A DNA stretch of 64,000 nt from a bacterium HR40 (GTDB lineage: Bacteria; Pseudomonadota; Alphaproteobacteria; Geminicoccales; Geminicoccaceae), in contig BEIQ01000001.1 of assembly GCA_002898275.1 (NCBI GenBank), positions 1-64,000 of the forward strand, given 5' to 3'. A program made the position numbers and the translations under genes. Positions 19,520 through 28,628 of this stretch are shown piece after piece; the first letter of the stretch is position 1; the number at the start of each line of letters is the position of its first letter. The notes below the pieces were generated by a model. The model had not been told where the DNA came from. It did no database searches and saw only the letters and a list, made by a program, of their open reading frames with translations.

Positions 19520-20622
19520 CGGCCCTCCGTGGCCTTGCGACGCACGTAATTGTTGAAGAGGACGGCGACCAGCAGCATCACCCCGAGGAACACCTTGAAC
19601 CAGTCGGTGTTCACGCCGGTATAGAAGATGCCCATCTGCACCGTGCCGAAGATGAGCGCTCCGAACGTGGCGCCGATCGCCGATCCGTAGCCTCCGGTCA
19701 ACAGGCAGCCGCCGATCACGGCAGCGATGATCGCCTCGAATTCCTTGAGCTGGCCGCGCAGGACATCGGCAGAACCGACCGATAAGGTCTGGACCAGGGC
19801 AAAAATCGTGGCACAAACGGCGGTGAACATGAAGAGGCCGGTTTTCACCTTGGCGACCGGGACGCCGAGGTTGCGCGCTGCGGCCGGGTCGCCGCCGCAG
19901 GCGAAGATCCAGTTGCCGATGCGCGTGCGCAGCAAGACCCAGGTGGCGAGTGCGGTGAGCAGGAGCCACCAGAGGATCGATACCGGGATGCCGCTCGCCA
20001 GCGGCAGGCCGTCGGGCCGAGTGGCGATCCAGCCCATCTCGCCGAGCCACTGCATGATCCCGGTACCCACTTCGCCGGCAAAAAGCGGTGCCAGCCAGTC
20101 GCCCTCGAGCTGGGCGCGCAGGCCGGGGATTTGGGTGCGGCCGGTGAGTGCCCGGGTGATGCCAAGGGTCAGACCGCGCAGGACGAAGAGGCCGCCCAGA
20201 GTGACGACGAAGGACGGCAGTCCGGTGCGGCTGACGATCATGCCATTCACCCAGCCGACCAGCAGGGCCACGGTGAAGGCGAGGAGGATGCACAGCCACA
20301 GCGGCCAGCCCCATTCCACTGCTGGCAGGGCGACGACGATGCCGGCAAAGCCGATCATCGAGCCCACCGACAAATCGAACTCGCCGCCGATCATGAGCAA
20401 GGCCGCCCCCACGGCGACGATTCCGAGTTGCGCCGAGACCTCGAGGAAACTCAGGATGCCGGCCGCTGAGAACATGCCGGTGCCGCGGGCGACCACGGCG
20501 AAGAACAGCAGGACGAGCAGATAGCCCGCGACCGCGCCCAGCTCCGGGCGCCCGAACAGCCGTCGCACCACTCCCGACGGGCGCAGCCTTTCGTCTCTTT
20601 CTGCGATGGTCGAGCTCGCCAT
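19516..20622 (-). CDS. sugar (possibly inositol) ABC transporter, permease
   Basis: This 368-residue RbsC/XylH-type permease has a run of membrane helices and the family motif [17 protein letters not shown] periplasmic insertion of about 60 residues ([16 protein letters not shown] onward) precedes a later helix. [17 protein letters not shown] is the conserved C-terminal loop. Its stop overlaps the ATPase start, and the binding-protein gene lies 74 bases upstream. Confidence 0.9.
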   Translation of the reverse strand: MASSTIAERDERLRPSGVVRRLFGRPELGAVAGYLLVLLFFAVVARGTGMFSAAGILSFLEVSAQLGIVAVGAALLMIGGEFDLSVGSMIGFAGIVVALPAVEWGWPLWLCILLAFTVALLVGWVNGMIVSRTGLPSFVVTLGGLFVLRGLTLGITRALTGRTQIPGLRAQLEGDWLAPLFAGEVGTGIMQWLGEMGWIATRPDGLPLASGIPVSILWWLLLTALATWVLLRTRIGNWIFACGGDPAAARNLGVPVAKVKTGLFMFTAVCATIFALVQTLSVGSADVLRGQLKEFEAIIAAVIGGCLLTGGYGSAIGATFGALIFGTVQMGIFYTGVNTDWFKVFLGVMLLVAVLFNNYVRRKATEGR

Positions 20623-20696
20623 GGTCGGCTCCCCCCGGCGGCGCGCTCCTCGCTGCGGACGGCACCGGCCGCGGCGGCCGGTGCCCCGTCCTCCAG

Positions 20697-21635
20697 TCAG
20701 CGGATCCCTTGCTTCGACAGCTCGATCACCTGCACCGCGTTCTCCCGAGTGACGAACCCCGGGCCGGTCATCACCACCCCCGCCGGCATCAGCCCGTAGC
20801 GGGCGTTGAGGGCGAGAAAGACGACCGGCAGATAGCCTTGGAGATACTGTTGCTGGTCGATGGCGAACAGCATCTTACCGTCGGCGAGAGCTTCGAGCAC
20901 CACCGGCGAGAGATCGAAGGTGGCGAGCTGAACCTTGCCGAGAAGACCGAGCTCCTCCAGCGCCCCGAGAGCCGGCTCGGCGGCGGTCGGGCCGAGCGTG
21001 AGCACCCCTTGGGTGTCGGGCGAGTTCGCGAAGTGCGCCTTGATCGCGTTGGCGATCTCGGTCGGATCCATGCTGACCGCGAGCACGGTCACCTGCGCAC
21101 CGAGACCGTCGGCGAAGCCCTTGCAGCGCAGGTCGAGCGCGACGTTGCCCACCTCCTGGTTGACGCACACCGCCTTGACGACCCCGGCTTCCCTCATGCG
21201 CTTGCCTCCGCCGAGGCCGGCCTCGTACTCGGTCTGGCCGACGTGCACCCGAATGCCCAAACTGTCGAAGACGTCCGAGCCGGAGTTGAGCGAGACCACC
21301 GGAATCCCCGCCGCTACCGCTTTTTTGATCGCTGGCCCGAGGGCGTCGGCGTCAGGCAGCGACACCGCGAGGCCGTCGGGCTTCGAGGCGACCGCGGCAT
21401 CGATGAGTTGGGCCATGCGCACCATGTCGAACGTCTCGGGTGCGCGGTACTCGACCGTGACTCCCATGTCCTTCTGAGCCGCATCGACCCCGTTTTTCAC
21501 GACCGACCAGAACGGGTCGGCCGCTTGGCCATGGGTGACGACCACGATTCTCGCATCCCGAGCGGCTTCGGCTTCGGCTGCGGCGAGCCCGAACGCGACG
21601 GCGGCCGCTGCCGCCAGAACGGAAAGCCTTCGCAT
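20697..21635 (-). CDS. sugar (possibly inositol) ABC transporter, periplasmic binding protein
   Basis: This protein of about 312 residues has a clear signal peptide ([16 protein letters not shown], cut near AEAA). The mature type I periplasmic fold begins [16 protein letters not shown] and ends with [22 protein letters not shown]. The start at 21635 is chosen over an upstream codon because GGGAGGGA precedes it. The ligand cannot be read directly. The divergent RpiR regulator and the operator in between point to myo-inositol or another cyclitol or pentose. Confidence 0.85.
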   Translation of the reverse strand: MRRLSVLAAAAAVAFGLAAAEAEAARDARIVVVTHGQAADPFWSVVKNGVDAAQKDMGVTVEYRAPETFDMVRMAQLIDAAVASKPDGLAVSLPDADALGPAIKKAVAAGIPVVSLNSGSDVFDSLGIRVHVGQTEYEAGLGGGKRMREAGVVKAVCVNQEVGNVALDLRCKGFADGLGAQVTVLAVSMDPTEIANAIKAHFANSPDTQGVLTLGPTAAEPALGALEELGLLGKVQLATFDLSPVVLEALADGKMLFAIDQQQYLQGYLPVVFLALNARYGLMPAGVVMTGPGFVTRENAVQVIELSKQGIR

Positions 21636-21699
21636 GCTCTTCCCTCCCTCGATCACGGTCCGCGGCGCGGAAATACCGACCCCCGCGACCTTGCAGCGT

Positions 21700-21713
21700 G
21701 GAACCGTATTTCC
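21700..21713. promoter_or_regulatory. GGAA-N6-TTCC palindrome, likely RpiR/IolR operator
   Basis: GGAACCGTATTTCC sits in the gap between the divergent ABC operon and the RpiR gene. The flanking T and A extend the symmetry to TGGAA-N6-TTCCA. From memory this is the motif reported for the inositol repressor IolR in Sinorhizobium. A second partial copy (GGAAATAC, 21669-21676) also forms an inverted repeat with GTATTTCC at 21706-21713. Confidence 0.6.
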
Positions 21714-21767
21714 AATGTCGCGTCAACCTGAAACAGACGTTGCAACGACCCTTCGCGGAGATCGCCC

Positions 21768-22625
21768 GTGTCGCGGATCGTGACTTCGGTTCCAGAGAGC
21801 TTGGAAGATCTCGCCCGGCGCCTCAGCGCCCAGCAGCCGAAGCTCAGTCGCAAGCTGCGGCAGATCGGCGACTATGTGCTGCGTCGTCCCGAGCAGGTGG
21901 CGCTCGAGACCATCTCGACGGGCGCCCGGAGTGCCGGTGTGGCGCCCTCGGCAGTGGTCCGCTTCGCCCAGGCCATGGGTTTTGCCGGCTTCAGGGAGAT
22001 GCAGCGGCTGTTCCGCGAGCGCCTCGTCGACCGCTTGCCCTCCTCCGCCGAGCCCACCCGCGACCGCGCCGACCAGGCGAGGGGATCCGCGCTCGCTGCC
22101 TTCATCGCGGCCGCCTCGGCGGGGCTCGCTCGGCTCGCGCACACGATCGGCGAGGCCGATCTCGAGCGCGCGGTCGAACTCCTGCGGGCTGCCGAAGTCC
22201 TCCATCTCCTCGGGTCGCGCCGGAGTTTTCCGATCGCCGCCTATCTCGCTTATGGGTTTGCCCACCTGGGGTTGCGAACGCGGCTCCTCGACGGTGCGGG
22301 CGGCATGCTCGCGCTGCAGGTGACCGCTATGGGCAGCCGCGATCTGCTCATCGCCACGAGCTTCCGCCCCTATGCTCCAGAGACCGTTGACGCGGCGGCC
22401 CGGGCGGCGGCGCTGGGCGTGCCGATCCTCGCCATCACCGACGTCCCCTCGAGCCCCATCGCCGCCCTGGCCACCCTCGCACTCTTCGTCGAGGAGGCGG
22501 AAGTGCGAGGGGTGCGCGGCCTCGCCGTCGCAGCCACGCTGGCTTCGGCCCTGATGCTGGCAACCGAACGGCAGCTCGCGAGGGCGAACGAGCCAGGGGT
22601 TCGGAACGGCTGTTCCGCATCCTGA
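21768..22625 (+). CDS. MurR/RpiR-family transcriptional regulator
   Basis: This 285-residue protein has an N-terminal RpiR helix-turn-helix (residues about 10-85, including SAVVRFAQAMGFAGFREMQRLF). A C-terminal SIS domain (about 125-265: LLGSRRSFPIAAYLAYGF, IATSFRPYAPETVDAA) would bind a phosphorylated sugar or cyclitol. It is divergent from the ABC operon and probably represses it through the palindrome at 21700. RpiR regulators of this layout include IolR of rhizobial inositol catabolism, but no iol genes are in the window. Confidence 0.88.
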   Translation: MSRIVTSVPESLEDLARRLSAQQPKLSRKLRQIGDYVLRRPEQVALETISTGARSAGVAPSAVVRFAQAMGFAGFREMQRLFRERLVDRLPSSAEPTRDRADQARGSALAAFIAAASAGLARLAHTIGEADLERAVELLRAAEVLHLLGSRRSFPIAAYLAYGFAHLGLRTRLLDGAGGMLALQVTAMGSRDLLIATSFRPYAPETVDAAARAAALGVPILAITDVPSSPIAALATLALFVEEAEVRGVRGLAVAATLASALMLATERQLARANEPGVRNGCSAS

Positions 22626-23640
22626 TCCACGCCGGACGGTCCGTTCGCGATCCTCGGCGGGACGGCAAACTCGCAAGGCCACCATGACGAGCGGATGGGA
22701 CATCGGGTCGTGGAGGAGCGCAGCTTCGCGACGGATGGGTGGCCTTTCCTCGACATCGCCACCGGCTGTGTCCCCCTCGGGCTGCGACCCGCCCTCGTGG
22801 TCCCGGATGGGCAGCGAGCCGACGAGTCGCTGTTTGCGCGAGTGACGAGGCGCGTCAGGGCGTCGATGTGGGAGGGACGACCGTCGATCGTGAGTCCGTC
22901 GGGAGGCTCGACGACTGCCGAGCGGCGACCGAAGCGGCCAGCCGTCACCTCCGACCGGTGGCCGCCTTCGCGGCCGCGGTGCTCGGGGCGGGAGCGATCG
23001 CGGTCGCAACGGGCTTTTGTCGACGACCGGGAGCCGGAGTGAGGGAAGCTCGTCGACCGGTGACAGCCGAGACAGCCGGTTGGCGCGATCGCGGCTTCGA
23101 GCTCGGGCGCCTTGCCGACACCCTCGCGGTCATGGCCGAAGCGTGGCAGCGCGAGACCCGCCGTGTGCGGGTCAGCGACCGCGGCGAGTTCCACCCGTGG
23201 CCATTCTCCGGTCGGCGCGCCGTCGACCTTCCGTCATCGGGCGATCGGCGGACTGTCTCCCGAGGCGGAGGCCGCCCACCGCCTGCTCGTGGTCGAGACG
23301 ATCGCTCCAGGCGGCCACCGATGTACCGACTCGACGCACCGCCACGACAGCGACCGGCTACCGCGGGAGTAGCGACTTGCGGGCGTCCACGATCACCGCA
23401 TCCGACCACCGCAGTAGCCGGTTTTCCAGCGCGTCGACACCGGTGAGCGCAGCCTCGATCGGGCGAGGGTGGTCGGAGACAGGGAGGGCGTGCGGGTCGG
23501 GCACGGCGGCCCTCCTGGGCCGCGACGCACGGCTCGATCTCGGCCCATCCCGACGCCCTCGCCGAGCCGAAGCCGATCTCGCGCTCTTCGCTCGAACCTG
23601 ATCGAGGTTGGGGTGTCGGCGAGCTGCGACCTCCGACGCC
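22626..23640. other. about 1 kb region with no recognisable gene (one small ORF candidate)
   Basis: None of the frames in this kilobase reads like a known protein. The long ones are Arg/Ser/Pro-rich, as expected of non-coding GC-rich DNA. The only supported candidate is a 48-codon minus-strand frame at 23358-23504. No tRNA, repeat array or terminator was recognised. It may be a decayed locus. Confidence 0.5.
23358..23504 (-). CDS. candidate small protein, 48 residues
   Basis: A GTG start at 23504 is preceded by AGGAGG at the ideal distance of six bases. The frame reads MPDPHALPVSDHPRPIEAAL and continues into a plausible amphipathic helix (ENRLLRWSDAVIV) before ending KSLLPR. The composition is protein-like, unlike the rest of the region. 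I do not recognise the family. It could still be chance inside a longer open frame. Confidence 0.35.
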   Translation of the reverse strand: MPDPHALPVSDHPRPIEAALTGVDALENRLLRWSDAVIVDARKSLLPR

Positions 23641-24144
23641 TCAGGTCGGCTCGGGATCGCCCGGGCGGATGTGCAAATGGCAACAACCGATCTGGCCAGG
23701 CTTCCAGGTCTCGGCCGAGAACCGAAATCCCGCGGCCTCGAACGTGCCATCGTCGATCCGCCCGGCGATTCGGCAGAGTGTCTCGATGCGCGCCGGCGGC
23801 AGGCCGGCTTCGAGCCACGCCTCTTTGAGCGGGCAGCGGCGCATGGTGACGTCGAGGCCGGAAGCCTCGCAGCGTTCCACCACGGGGTCGAACAACCGCC
23901 CCTGGTCGGGTATGGACTCGAGGAAGGCGCGACACAGTCCCTCGAGATTGGCCGGTGCGAAGGGACGGAACCGTGTTCCGATCTCGCGACCGCGGCGATA
24001 GATCGCCTCTTTGAGGAGATCTTCCGCCAGCGCCTCGCCGAAGCGTTCGGCGAGGACATCGAAGACATGGGCGTAGATCATCGCCCGGTTGCGGTGCGCC
24101 GCCTCGAGTTCGGCGCGGAGCCGCGCGATCTCGCCATCCACCAC
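23641..24144 (-). CDS. L-2-amino-thiazoline-4-carboxylic acid hydrolase-family protein
   Basis: This 167-residue protein carries the C-terminal hallmarks of the ATC hydrolase family: RCPLKEAWLEAGL, LCRIAGRIDDGTFEAAGF and GCCHLHI. The conserved Cys and His are probable catalytic or metal sites. The named enzyme opens the thiazoline ring of ATC on the way to cysteine, but most relatives are of unknown function. The start GTG at 24144 has GGAGG eight bases upstream. It begins 14 bases after the CRYL1-like dehydrogenase stop, which indicates an operon. Confidence 0.75.
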   Translation of the reverse strand: MVDGEIARLRAELEAAHRNRAMIYAHVFDVLAERFGEALAEDLLKEAIYRRGREIGTRFRPFAPANLEGLCRAFLESIPDQGRLFDPVVERCEASGLDVTMRRCPLKEAWLEAGLPPARIETLCRIAGRIDDGTFEAAGFRFSAETWKPGQIGCCHLHIRPGDPEPT

Positions 24145-24158
24145 GATGCCTTCCTCCC

Positions 24159-25103
24159 TCAAGCGCCGAATTCTCGTTCCGCCTGCCGGCGGTGGGCGAG
24201 GAGTGCGACGAGCCGCTGATCTCGCCAGCGGGCACGTGCCGCTAGGGCCTCGGCTGGGAGTTGCCGACGCCGCTCGGCCTCGATGCGGGCAACGAGCGCC
24301 TCGTCCCACGCCGCCGTCTGCGGTCCTCCGGCCCACATCCGGGCATAAGCCGGACCATAGCGGGCACAATAGTCGCGTACACCTCCAGGGGCATTGAGGT
24401 CGATGGTCTCGAAGGGGCCCATGAAGGCCCAGCGCAGGCCGAGCCCGTCTCGCACCACGCGGTCGCAGTCCTCGACCGTGATGTAGCCCTCGGCGACGAG
24501 AGCGAAGGCTTCGCGCAGCAGCGCTCCTTGAAGCCGGTTCAACACAAAGCCTTCGATCTCCCGCCGCAGCTCCACCGGCACCATGCCACAGGCTTGCAGG
24601 ATCTCGCGGGCACGGGCGAGGGTGTCGCTTTCGGTCCAGGGCGCCGGCACCAGTTCCACGAGCGGGACGAGATGAGGCGGGTTGACGGGATGGGCAACGA
24701 GACAGCGGGCGCGGCCGGCGAGCGGCTCGGTGAAGCACGAGGCGGGTATGGCGGAAGAGGAGCTCGCAAGCACGGCCTTTTCCGGAGCGAGGCGATCGAG
24801 CTCGGCGAACAGCTCGCACTTGACCTCGAGCCGCTCCGGCGCGTTCTCCTGCACGAGCTCGGCCTCTGCCACCGCCGCCCCGAGATCCGCCGTGGCCTCG
24901 ATGCGTGCGAGCACCGCCTCCGGCTCCTCGGCGAGCAGACCGCACCCATGGAGCTCGGCCAGTGCCGCCGCGGCAAAGCCTCGTGCCCGCTCGAGCTGTT
25001 CCGGATCCGGATCCTGCAACCGCACCCGGAACCCTCCACGGGCAAAGGTCACGGCCCAGGCGCGGCCGATCAACCCGGCTCCGATCACGGCGATCGTGCG
25101 CAT
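24159..25103 (-). CDS. 3-hydroxyacyl-CoA dehydrogenase family, CRYL1-like (L-gulonate 3-dehydrogenase type)
   Basis: This 314-residue NAD-dependent dehydrogenase has a Rossmann start IAVIGAGLIGRAWA (GxGxxG at 8-13). The family core is ENAPERLEVKCELFAELD, SSSSAIPASCF and the catalytic HPVNPPHLVPLVELVP, followed by GFVLNRLQGALLREAF. This layout matches lambda-crystallin/L-gulonate 3-dehydrogenase and carnitine 3-dehydrogenase more than fatty-acid FadB. It likely oxidises a 3-hydroxy acid in the cytoplasm. A GAGGGGAAG site precedes the ATG. It is co-directional with the ATC-hydrolase-like gene just downstream. Confidence 0.85.
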   Translation of the reverse strand: MRTIAVIGAGLIGRAWAVTFARGGFRVRLQDPDPEQLERARGFAAAALAELHGCGLLAEEPEAVLARIEATADLGAAVAEAELVQENAPERLEVKCELFAELDRLAPEKAVLASSSSAIPASCFTEPLAGRARCLVAHPVNPPHLVPLVELVPAPWTESDTLARAREILQACGMVPVELRREIEGFVLNRLQGALLREAFALVAEGYITVEDCDRVVRDGLGLRWAFMGPFETIDLNAPGGVRDYCARYGPAYARMWAGGPQTAAWDEALVARIEAERRRQLPAEALAARARWRDQRLVALLAHRRQAEREFGA

Positions 25104-25254
25104 GCCACTTCCCCTCGTTCGGCCGAGGCACCCCTAGCCCGCGGCCGGACCTGGCTCCAGAGGGATCTGCCGGTCGGCAGCGCGGTGGTCGTCGCCGCGG
25201 CGCACACCGGGGAGCGCGAGAGCCCCTCGAGCATGTGGTGAACGACCGTCAACC

Positions 25255-25482
25255 ATGGCACCATGCGCCCGGTCCGGGTGGATGCCTGCCGTGCATCGCG
25301 AGGCCGGCGAGCCAGGGGTCGAGATCCTGTTGCCCGACGGGCGGACGGTCCTCTTCGAACGCCGGAAGGGGGATCCGCTCCGCCCCTACCGCCCACCCGC
25401 CACTGCCCCCCAGGAGCGCCGTCGCCGGCCGCGACGGGAGGGGCGAGAGGTGCGCGGCCAGCACCTCGATCTCTTCGCCTGA
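25255..25482 (+). CDS. small hypothetical protein ending in LDLFA
   Basis: This is a frame of 75 codons (an inner ATG at 25282 would give 66) with strongly GC-biased third positions like its neighbours. It reads GVEILLPDGRTVLFERR, then a Pro/Arg-rich basic linker, and ends RGQHLDLFA. The tail resembles the QL(S/D)LF beta-clamp binding motif. The ribosome binding site is weak. It lies on the plus strand between two minus-strand genes. Function unknown. Confidence 0.45.
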   Translation: MAPCARSGWMPAVHREAGEPGVEILLPDGRTVLFERRKGDPLRPYRPPATAPQERRRRPRREGREVRGQHLDLFA

Positions 25483-25520
25483 GAGTGGGCGAAAGGCGCT
25501 CCGGCGCCATGCCACCGCCC

Positions 25521-26258
25521 TCAGCTCGTGCCGTGGCCCTGCGCGCGCTGGCGCGCTTCTTCGGCGAGCCGGCGCAGCATGGCGCGGAGCTCCTCGCTGT
25601 CGCGCACCGGTTCGGGAAAGGCGAGGCGCGCACGTTCGCCCGCCTTCGCCAGATCCAGCCCCTCGGGGTCGAGGCCGATGGCCCGCCACGCCCCGGGGGC
25701 GCGACCGAGGAGCGCGGTGGCCAACCCCTCGAGGGTCGCGGCATGGTCGGCCTGGAGATGGGCGAGCGCTTCCGCCTCGCGGGAGGCCAGCGGTCGCCAC
25801 AGGGCTTCCGGCAGCCGTACCTCGGCAGCGGGGATCCAGGCGATGCGGCCGAAGCCCGCGACCAGATGGACGCGCTCGAGCTCCATTCGCCACAGCTCGA
25901 AGTCGCCGAATGCGCGGTACTGGACGGCATCGGGGTGGAAACGGAGGTAGCGATCGAGAAGGGCTGGATCGTCGCAGCGAACCATTCGACCGCAGAGGGT
26001 GGCCCGTTCGCCGGCAAGCGGTAGGGCCATGGTGTCGGTGGCGTCGACGAGCAGCGCTGCGCGTGCATCGGCGAAAAGATTGCGCGTGTGTTCGGCGAGC
26101 CGCGAGAGATAGAGGAGCGGCGAGGCATCGGGAGCGGTGGCGAGGGCGACGAGCGAGACGTAGGGAGCGCCCGAGTCCGCTGCGAGGGTGCCGAGGGCGG
26201 CGCGAAAGCGCGTGCGCAAAAGACGGCGGACGGTGGCGGCAGTCGACGGTTCGGTCAT
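25521..26258 (-). CDS. HugZ-like pyridoxamine 5'-phosphate oxidase-fold protein with DUF2470 domain
   Basis: This 245-residue protein has an N-terminal split-barrel domain (about 10-155: LGTLAADSGAPYVSLVALATAPDASPLLYLSRLAEHTRNL, DARAALLVDAT) and a C-terminal DUF2470 domain (about 170-240: HADHAATLEGLA-like, here HLQADHAATLEGLA, and RLAFPEPVRDSEELRAML). Relatives include HugZ heme-degrading proteins and FMN-binding oxidases. Whether this one handles heme or flavin is not visible. It is divergent from trcR. Confidence 0.85.
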   Translation of the reverse strand: MTEPSTAATVRRLLRTRFRAALGTLAADSGAPYVSLVALATAPDASPLLYLSRLAEHTRNLFADARAALLVDATDTMALPLAGERATLCGRMVRCDDPALLDRYLRFHPDAVQYRAFGDFELWRMELERVHLVAGFGRIAWIPAAEVRLPEALWRPLASREAEALAHLQADHAATLEGLATALLGRAPGAWRAIGLDPEGLDLAKAGERARLAFPEPVRDSEELRAMLRRLAEEARQRAQGHGTS

Positions 26259-26438
26259 GGCGAGAGGTCCTCAAGAGACGACGCAAACCGCTGGCCCGCG
26301 CTCGAGGCGCCCGGTTTTCCGGTGTTCGACGGTGCGCGGGTGACCGGTTGCTATCTTCGCGCAGCACCGCCATTTCTGCGCCAGCGACACACGGTCCCGC
26401 CCGCCGCGGGGCCAGTCAAGCGGACAACGGAGTCTTCC

Positions 26439-27032
26439 ATGGACAAGCCTCTCATGCCGAAGGCGACGGCGGTCTGGCTCGTCGAGAATACGAGCCTCAC
26501 CTTCGAGCAGATCGCCGAGTTTTGCGGCCTCCACCCGCTCGAGGTGAAGGCGATCGCCGACGGTGAGGTGGCAGCCGGCATTCGCGGTCTCGACCCGGTC
26601 GCCGCGGGGATCCTGACGCGCGAGGAGATCGAACGCTGCCAAAAGGACCCCAAGGCGCGACTGCAGATGGCCAAGAGCATTGCCGACGAGGTGCGGGTGA
26701 AGCCGCCGCGCCGCAAAGAGCCGCGCTATACGCCGCTGGCCAAGCGGCAGGACCGTCCGGACGCGATCGCCTGGCTGCTGCGTCATCATCCCGAACTCTC
26801 CGACCAGCAGATCTGCCGTCTGCTCGGCACCACCAAGGCGACGGTGCAGGCGGTGCGCGACCGCACCCACTGGAAAAGCGCCGAGATCCGCCCGCGCGAT
26901 CCGGTGATCCTCGGGTTGTGTACCCAGACCGAACTGGAAGAGGCGGTGGCCAAGGCGCGTGCCGAGCGGGCGGCGGCAGGGGTCGCCGGACAGCCGGAGG
27001 CGCCAACGGTCGCCATCGACGAGCGGGTCTGA
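26439..27032 (+). CDS. trcR: cell-cycle transcriptional regulator TrcR (DUF1013)
   Basis: This 197-residue protein matches the alphaproteobacteria-only TrcR/DUF1013 family across its length. Segments seen are MPKATAVWLVENTSLTFEQI, FCGLHPLEVKAIADGE, the basic KPPRRKEPRYTPLAKRQDRPDAIAWLL and a second helix-turn-helix-like QQICRLLGTTKATVQAVRDRTHW. In Caulobacter the homologue associates with RNA polymerase and with cell-cycle control. The ATG at 26439 has GGAG seven bases upstream. The gene is good evidence for the host class. Confidence 0.92.
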   Translation: MDKPLMPKATAVWLVENTSLTFEQIAEFCGLHPLEVKAIADGEVAAGIRGLDPVAAGILTREEIERCQKDPKARLQMAKSIADEVRVKPPRRKEPRYTPLAKRQDRPDAIAWLLRHHPELSDQQICRLLGTTKATVQAVRDRTHWKSAEIRPRDPVILGLCTQTELEEAVAKARAERAAAGVAGQPEAPTVAIDERV

Positions 27033-27098
27033 GGCCGGGATCCGCCGGCACGCCCCGGCTGCTGCGGAAAGCCCCGGATCCTGCTGCCCGAGCACGCG

Positions 27099-27368
27099 TC
27101 AGCCTGCCGGGGCGAGGCGGTCCGGGGTCCGGCCCTCCGCCTGGCGGGCGAGGAGGACAGCGGAGAGCCGCTGCCTGAGGGGTCTCGGCAGCTGATTGAA
27201 CAAGCTGCGGGCATGCCGCAGATGAGCGAGACGGTGGCTCGAGAGGGCCCGCTTGATGGCGTGGTGGAGCAGGCTGTCGGGACCGAGTTCGCTTTGAACC
27301 GCGGGGGAGAGCTGCTCGAGGAACAACCGGAGACCGGTGCTCTCCCCCGGATAACGTTCCTCCTCCAT
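27099..27368 (-). CDS. small hypothetical protein, 89 residues
   Basis: An ATG at 27368 with a GAAGGAGA site gives an 89-residue helical protein. It begins MEEERYPGESTGLRLFLEQL and contains SRRLAHLRH-like basic helices (SSHRLAHLRHARSLFNQLP). No signal peptide or membrane segment is seen. I do not recognise a family. It converges with trcR and sits before the M20 gene on the same strand. Confidence 0.6.
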   Translation of the reverse strand: MEEERYPGESTGLRLFLEQLSPAVQSELGPDSLLHHAIKRALSSHRLAHLRHARSLFNQLPRPLRQRLSAVLLARQAEGRTPDRLAPAG

Positions 27369-27449
27369 GTCTCCTTCCGCTGCGATCCGTGACAGCATGT
27401 TAGCGGATCGGAGACAGCGGACAAGCACTGCCGCCTGGCTTCGCGCCCC

Positions 27450-28628
27450 CTATGTTCCGGCGGTCGGGAGGCAGGTCTCCACGATCGCCACCCAATAGCC
27501 TGCCCCGTAGGGGATCGACTCGTCGTCGAAGTCGTAGAGTGGGCTGTGGAGGATGCGGCCTTCCGCGGCGCTGCCGGTGCCCAACCAGACGTAGGCGCCA
27601 GGACGTTCCTGCAACATGAAGGCGAAATCCTCGGCTCCCATGCAGGGCGGGAGATCGCGGCGCACGGCCTGTTCGCCGACCACCATGGCCGCGGCCTGCG
27701 CGGCGCGTTCGGCCTCCGCTCGGTCGTTGACGGTGGGTGGATAGCCGAGGCGGTAATCGACCTCCGCCTCGAGGTCGAAGGCCGCGGCGAGCTGGTGCGC
27801 CATCTGCCGGATGCGGTCCTCGAGGCGCTGCCGCACCGCTTCCTCGAGGGCGCGCACGGTGCCGGTCAGCTTGGCTCGGTCCGGTACCACATTGTAGGCC
27901 TCGCCGGCGTGAATGGAGCCCACTGTGACCACCGCCGAAGCGAGCGGATCGGTCTCGCGCGCCACCAACACCTGCAGGGCCTGCACCAGCGCGGCCGCCG
28001 CGGTCACCGGGTCGCGGCCGACGTGGGGCATCGCTCCGTGGCAGCCGCGGCCGCACAGCACGATGTCGAACCGGTCGGCGGCAGCCATCACCGGCCCCGC
28101 ATGCACGGCGAAAGTCCCGCGCGGCAGCCACGGCCAATTGTGGAGCCCGAACACGCGCTCGATGGGAAACCGCGCAAAGAGCCCGTCTTCGATCATCCGC
28201 TTGGCACCTGCCGCACCCTCTTCGGCGGGCTGGAAGATGAAACAGACGGTGCCGGCGAAGTGGCGCGTCTCGGCAAGCAGGCGGGCGGCACCCAGCAGCA
28301 TGGTGACGTGCCCGTCATGGCCGCACGCGTGCATGCGGCCCGGAACCTGCGAGGCCCAGGGTACACCCGAGGCCTCGACGATGGGCAGCGCATCCATGTC
28401 GGCGCGCAGGCCGATGCAAGGGCCGGGTCGACGCCCGTGCAGCACACCCACGACACCGGTCCCGCCGATATGCGTGTGCACCTCGTCGAGACCGAAGGCA
28501 CGCAGTTTCTCGGCGACGAACTCGGCCGTCCGCCGTTCCTCGAAGGCGAGCTCGGGAAAACGATGCAGCTCGCGCCGCCAAGCGACGAGCTCGTCGTGGA
28601 ACTCGGCGATGCGGTTGGGGACGGGCAC
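27450..28628 (-). CDS. M20-family amidohydrolase (hippurate/N-acyl-amino acid hydrolase)
   Basis: This 392-residue metallopeptidase-fold amidohydrolase (M20D) has HRFPELAFEE, the metal motif RMHACGHDGHVTMLLGAA, the catalytic Glu in FQPAEEGAAG and the dimerisation-domain stretch GCHGAMPHVGRDP. The final metal ligand lies in PCMGAEDFAFM. These enzymes release amino acids from N-acyl or hippurate-type substrates. The GTG at 28628 is chosen because TCC-TCC on the plus strand (GGAGGA) lies six bases upstream. Codons further upstream lack family similarity. Confidence 0.92.
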   Translation of the reverse strand: MPVPNRIAEFHDELVAWRRELHRFPELAFEERRTAEFVAEKLRAFGLDEVHTHIGGTGVVGVLHGRRPGPCIGLRADMDALPIVEASGVPWASQVPGRMHACGHDGHVTMLLGAARLLAETRHFAGTVCFIFQPAEEGAAGAKRMIEDGLFARFPIERVFGLHNWPWLPRGTFAVHAGPVMAAADRFDIVLCGRGCHGAMPHVGRDPVTAAAALVQALQVLVARETDPLASAVVTVGSIHAGEAYNVVPDRAKLTGTVRALEEAVRQRLEDRIRQMAHQLAAAFDLEAEVDYRLGYPPTVNDRAEAERAAQAAAMVVGEQAVRRDLPPCMGAEDFAFMLQERPGAYVWLGTGSAAEGRILHSPLYDFDDESIPYGAGYWVAIVETCLPTAGT

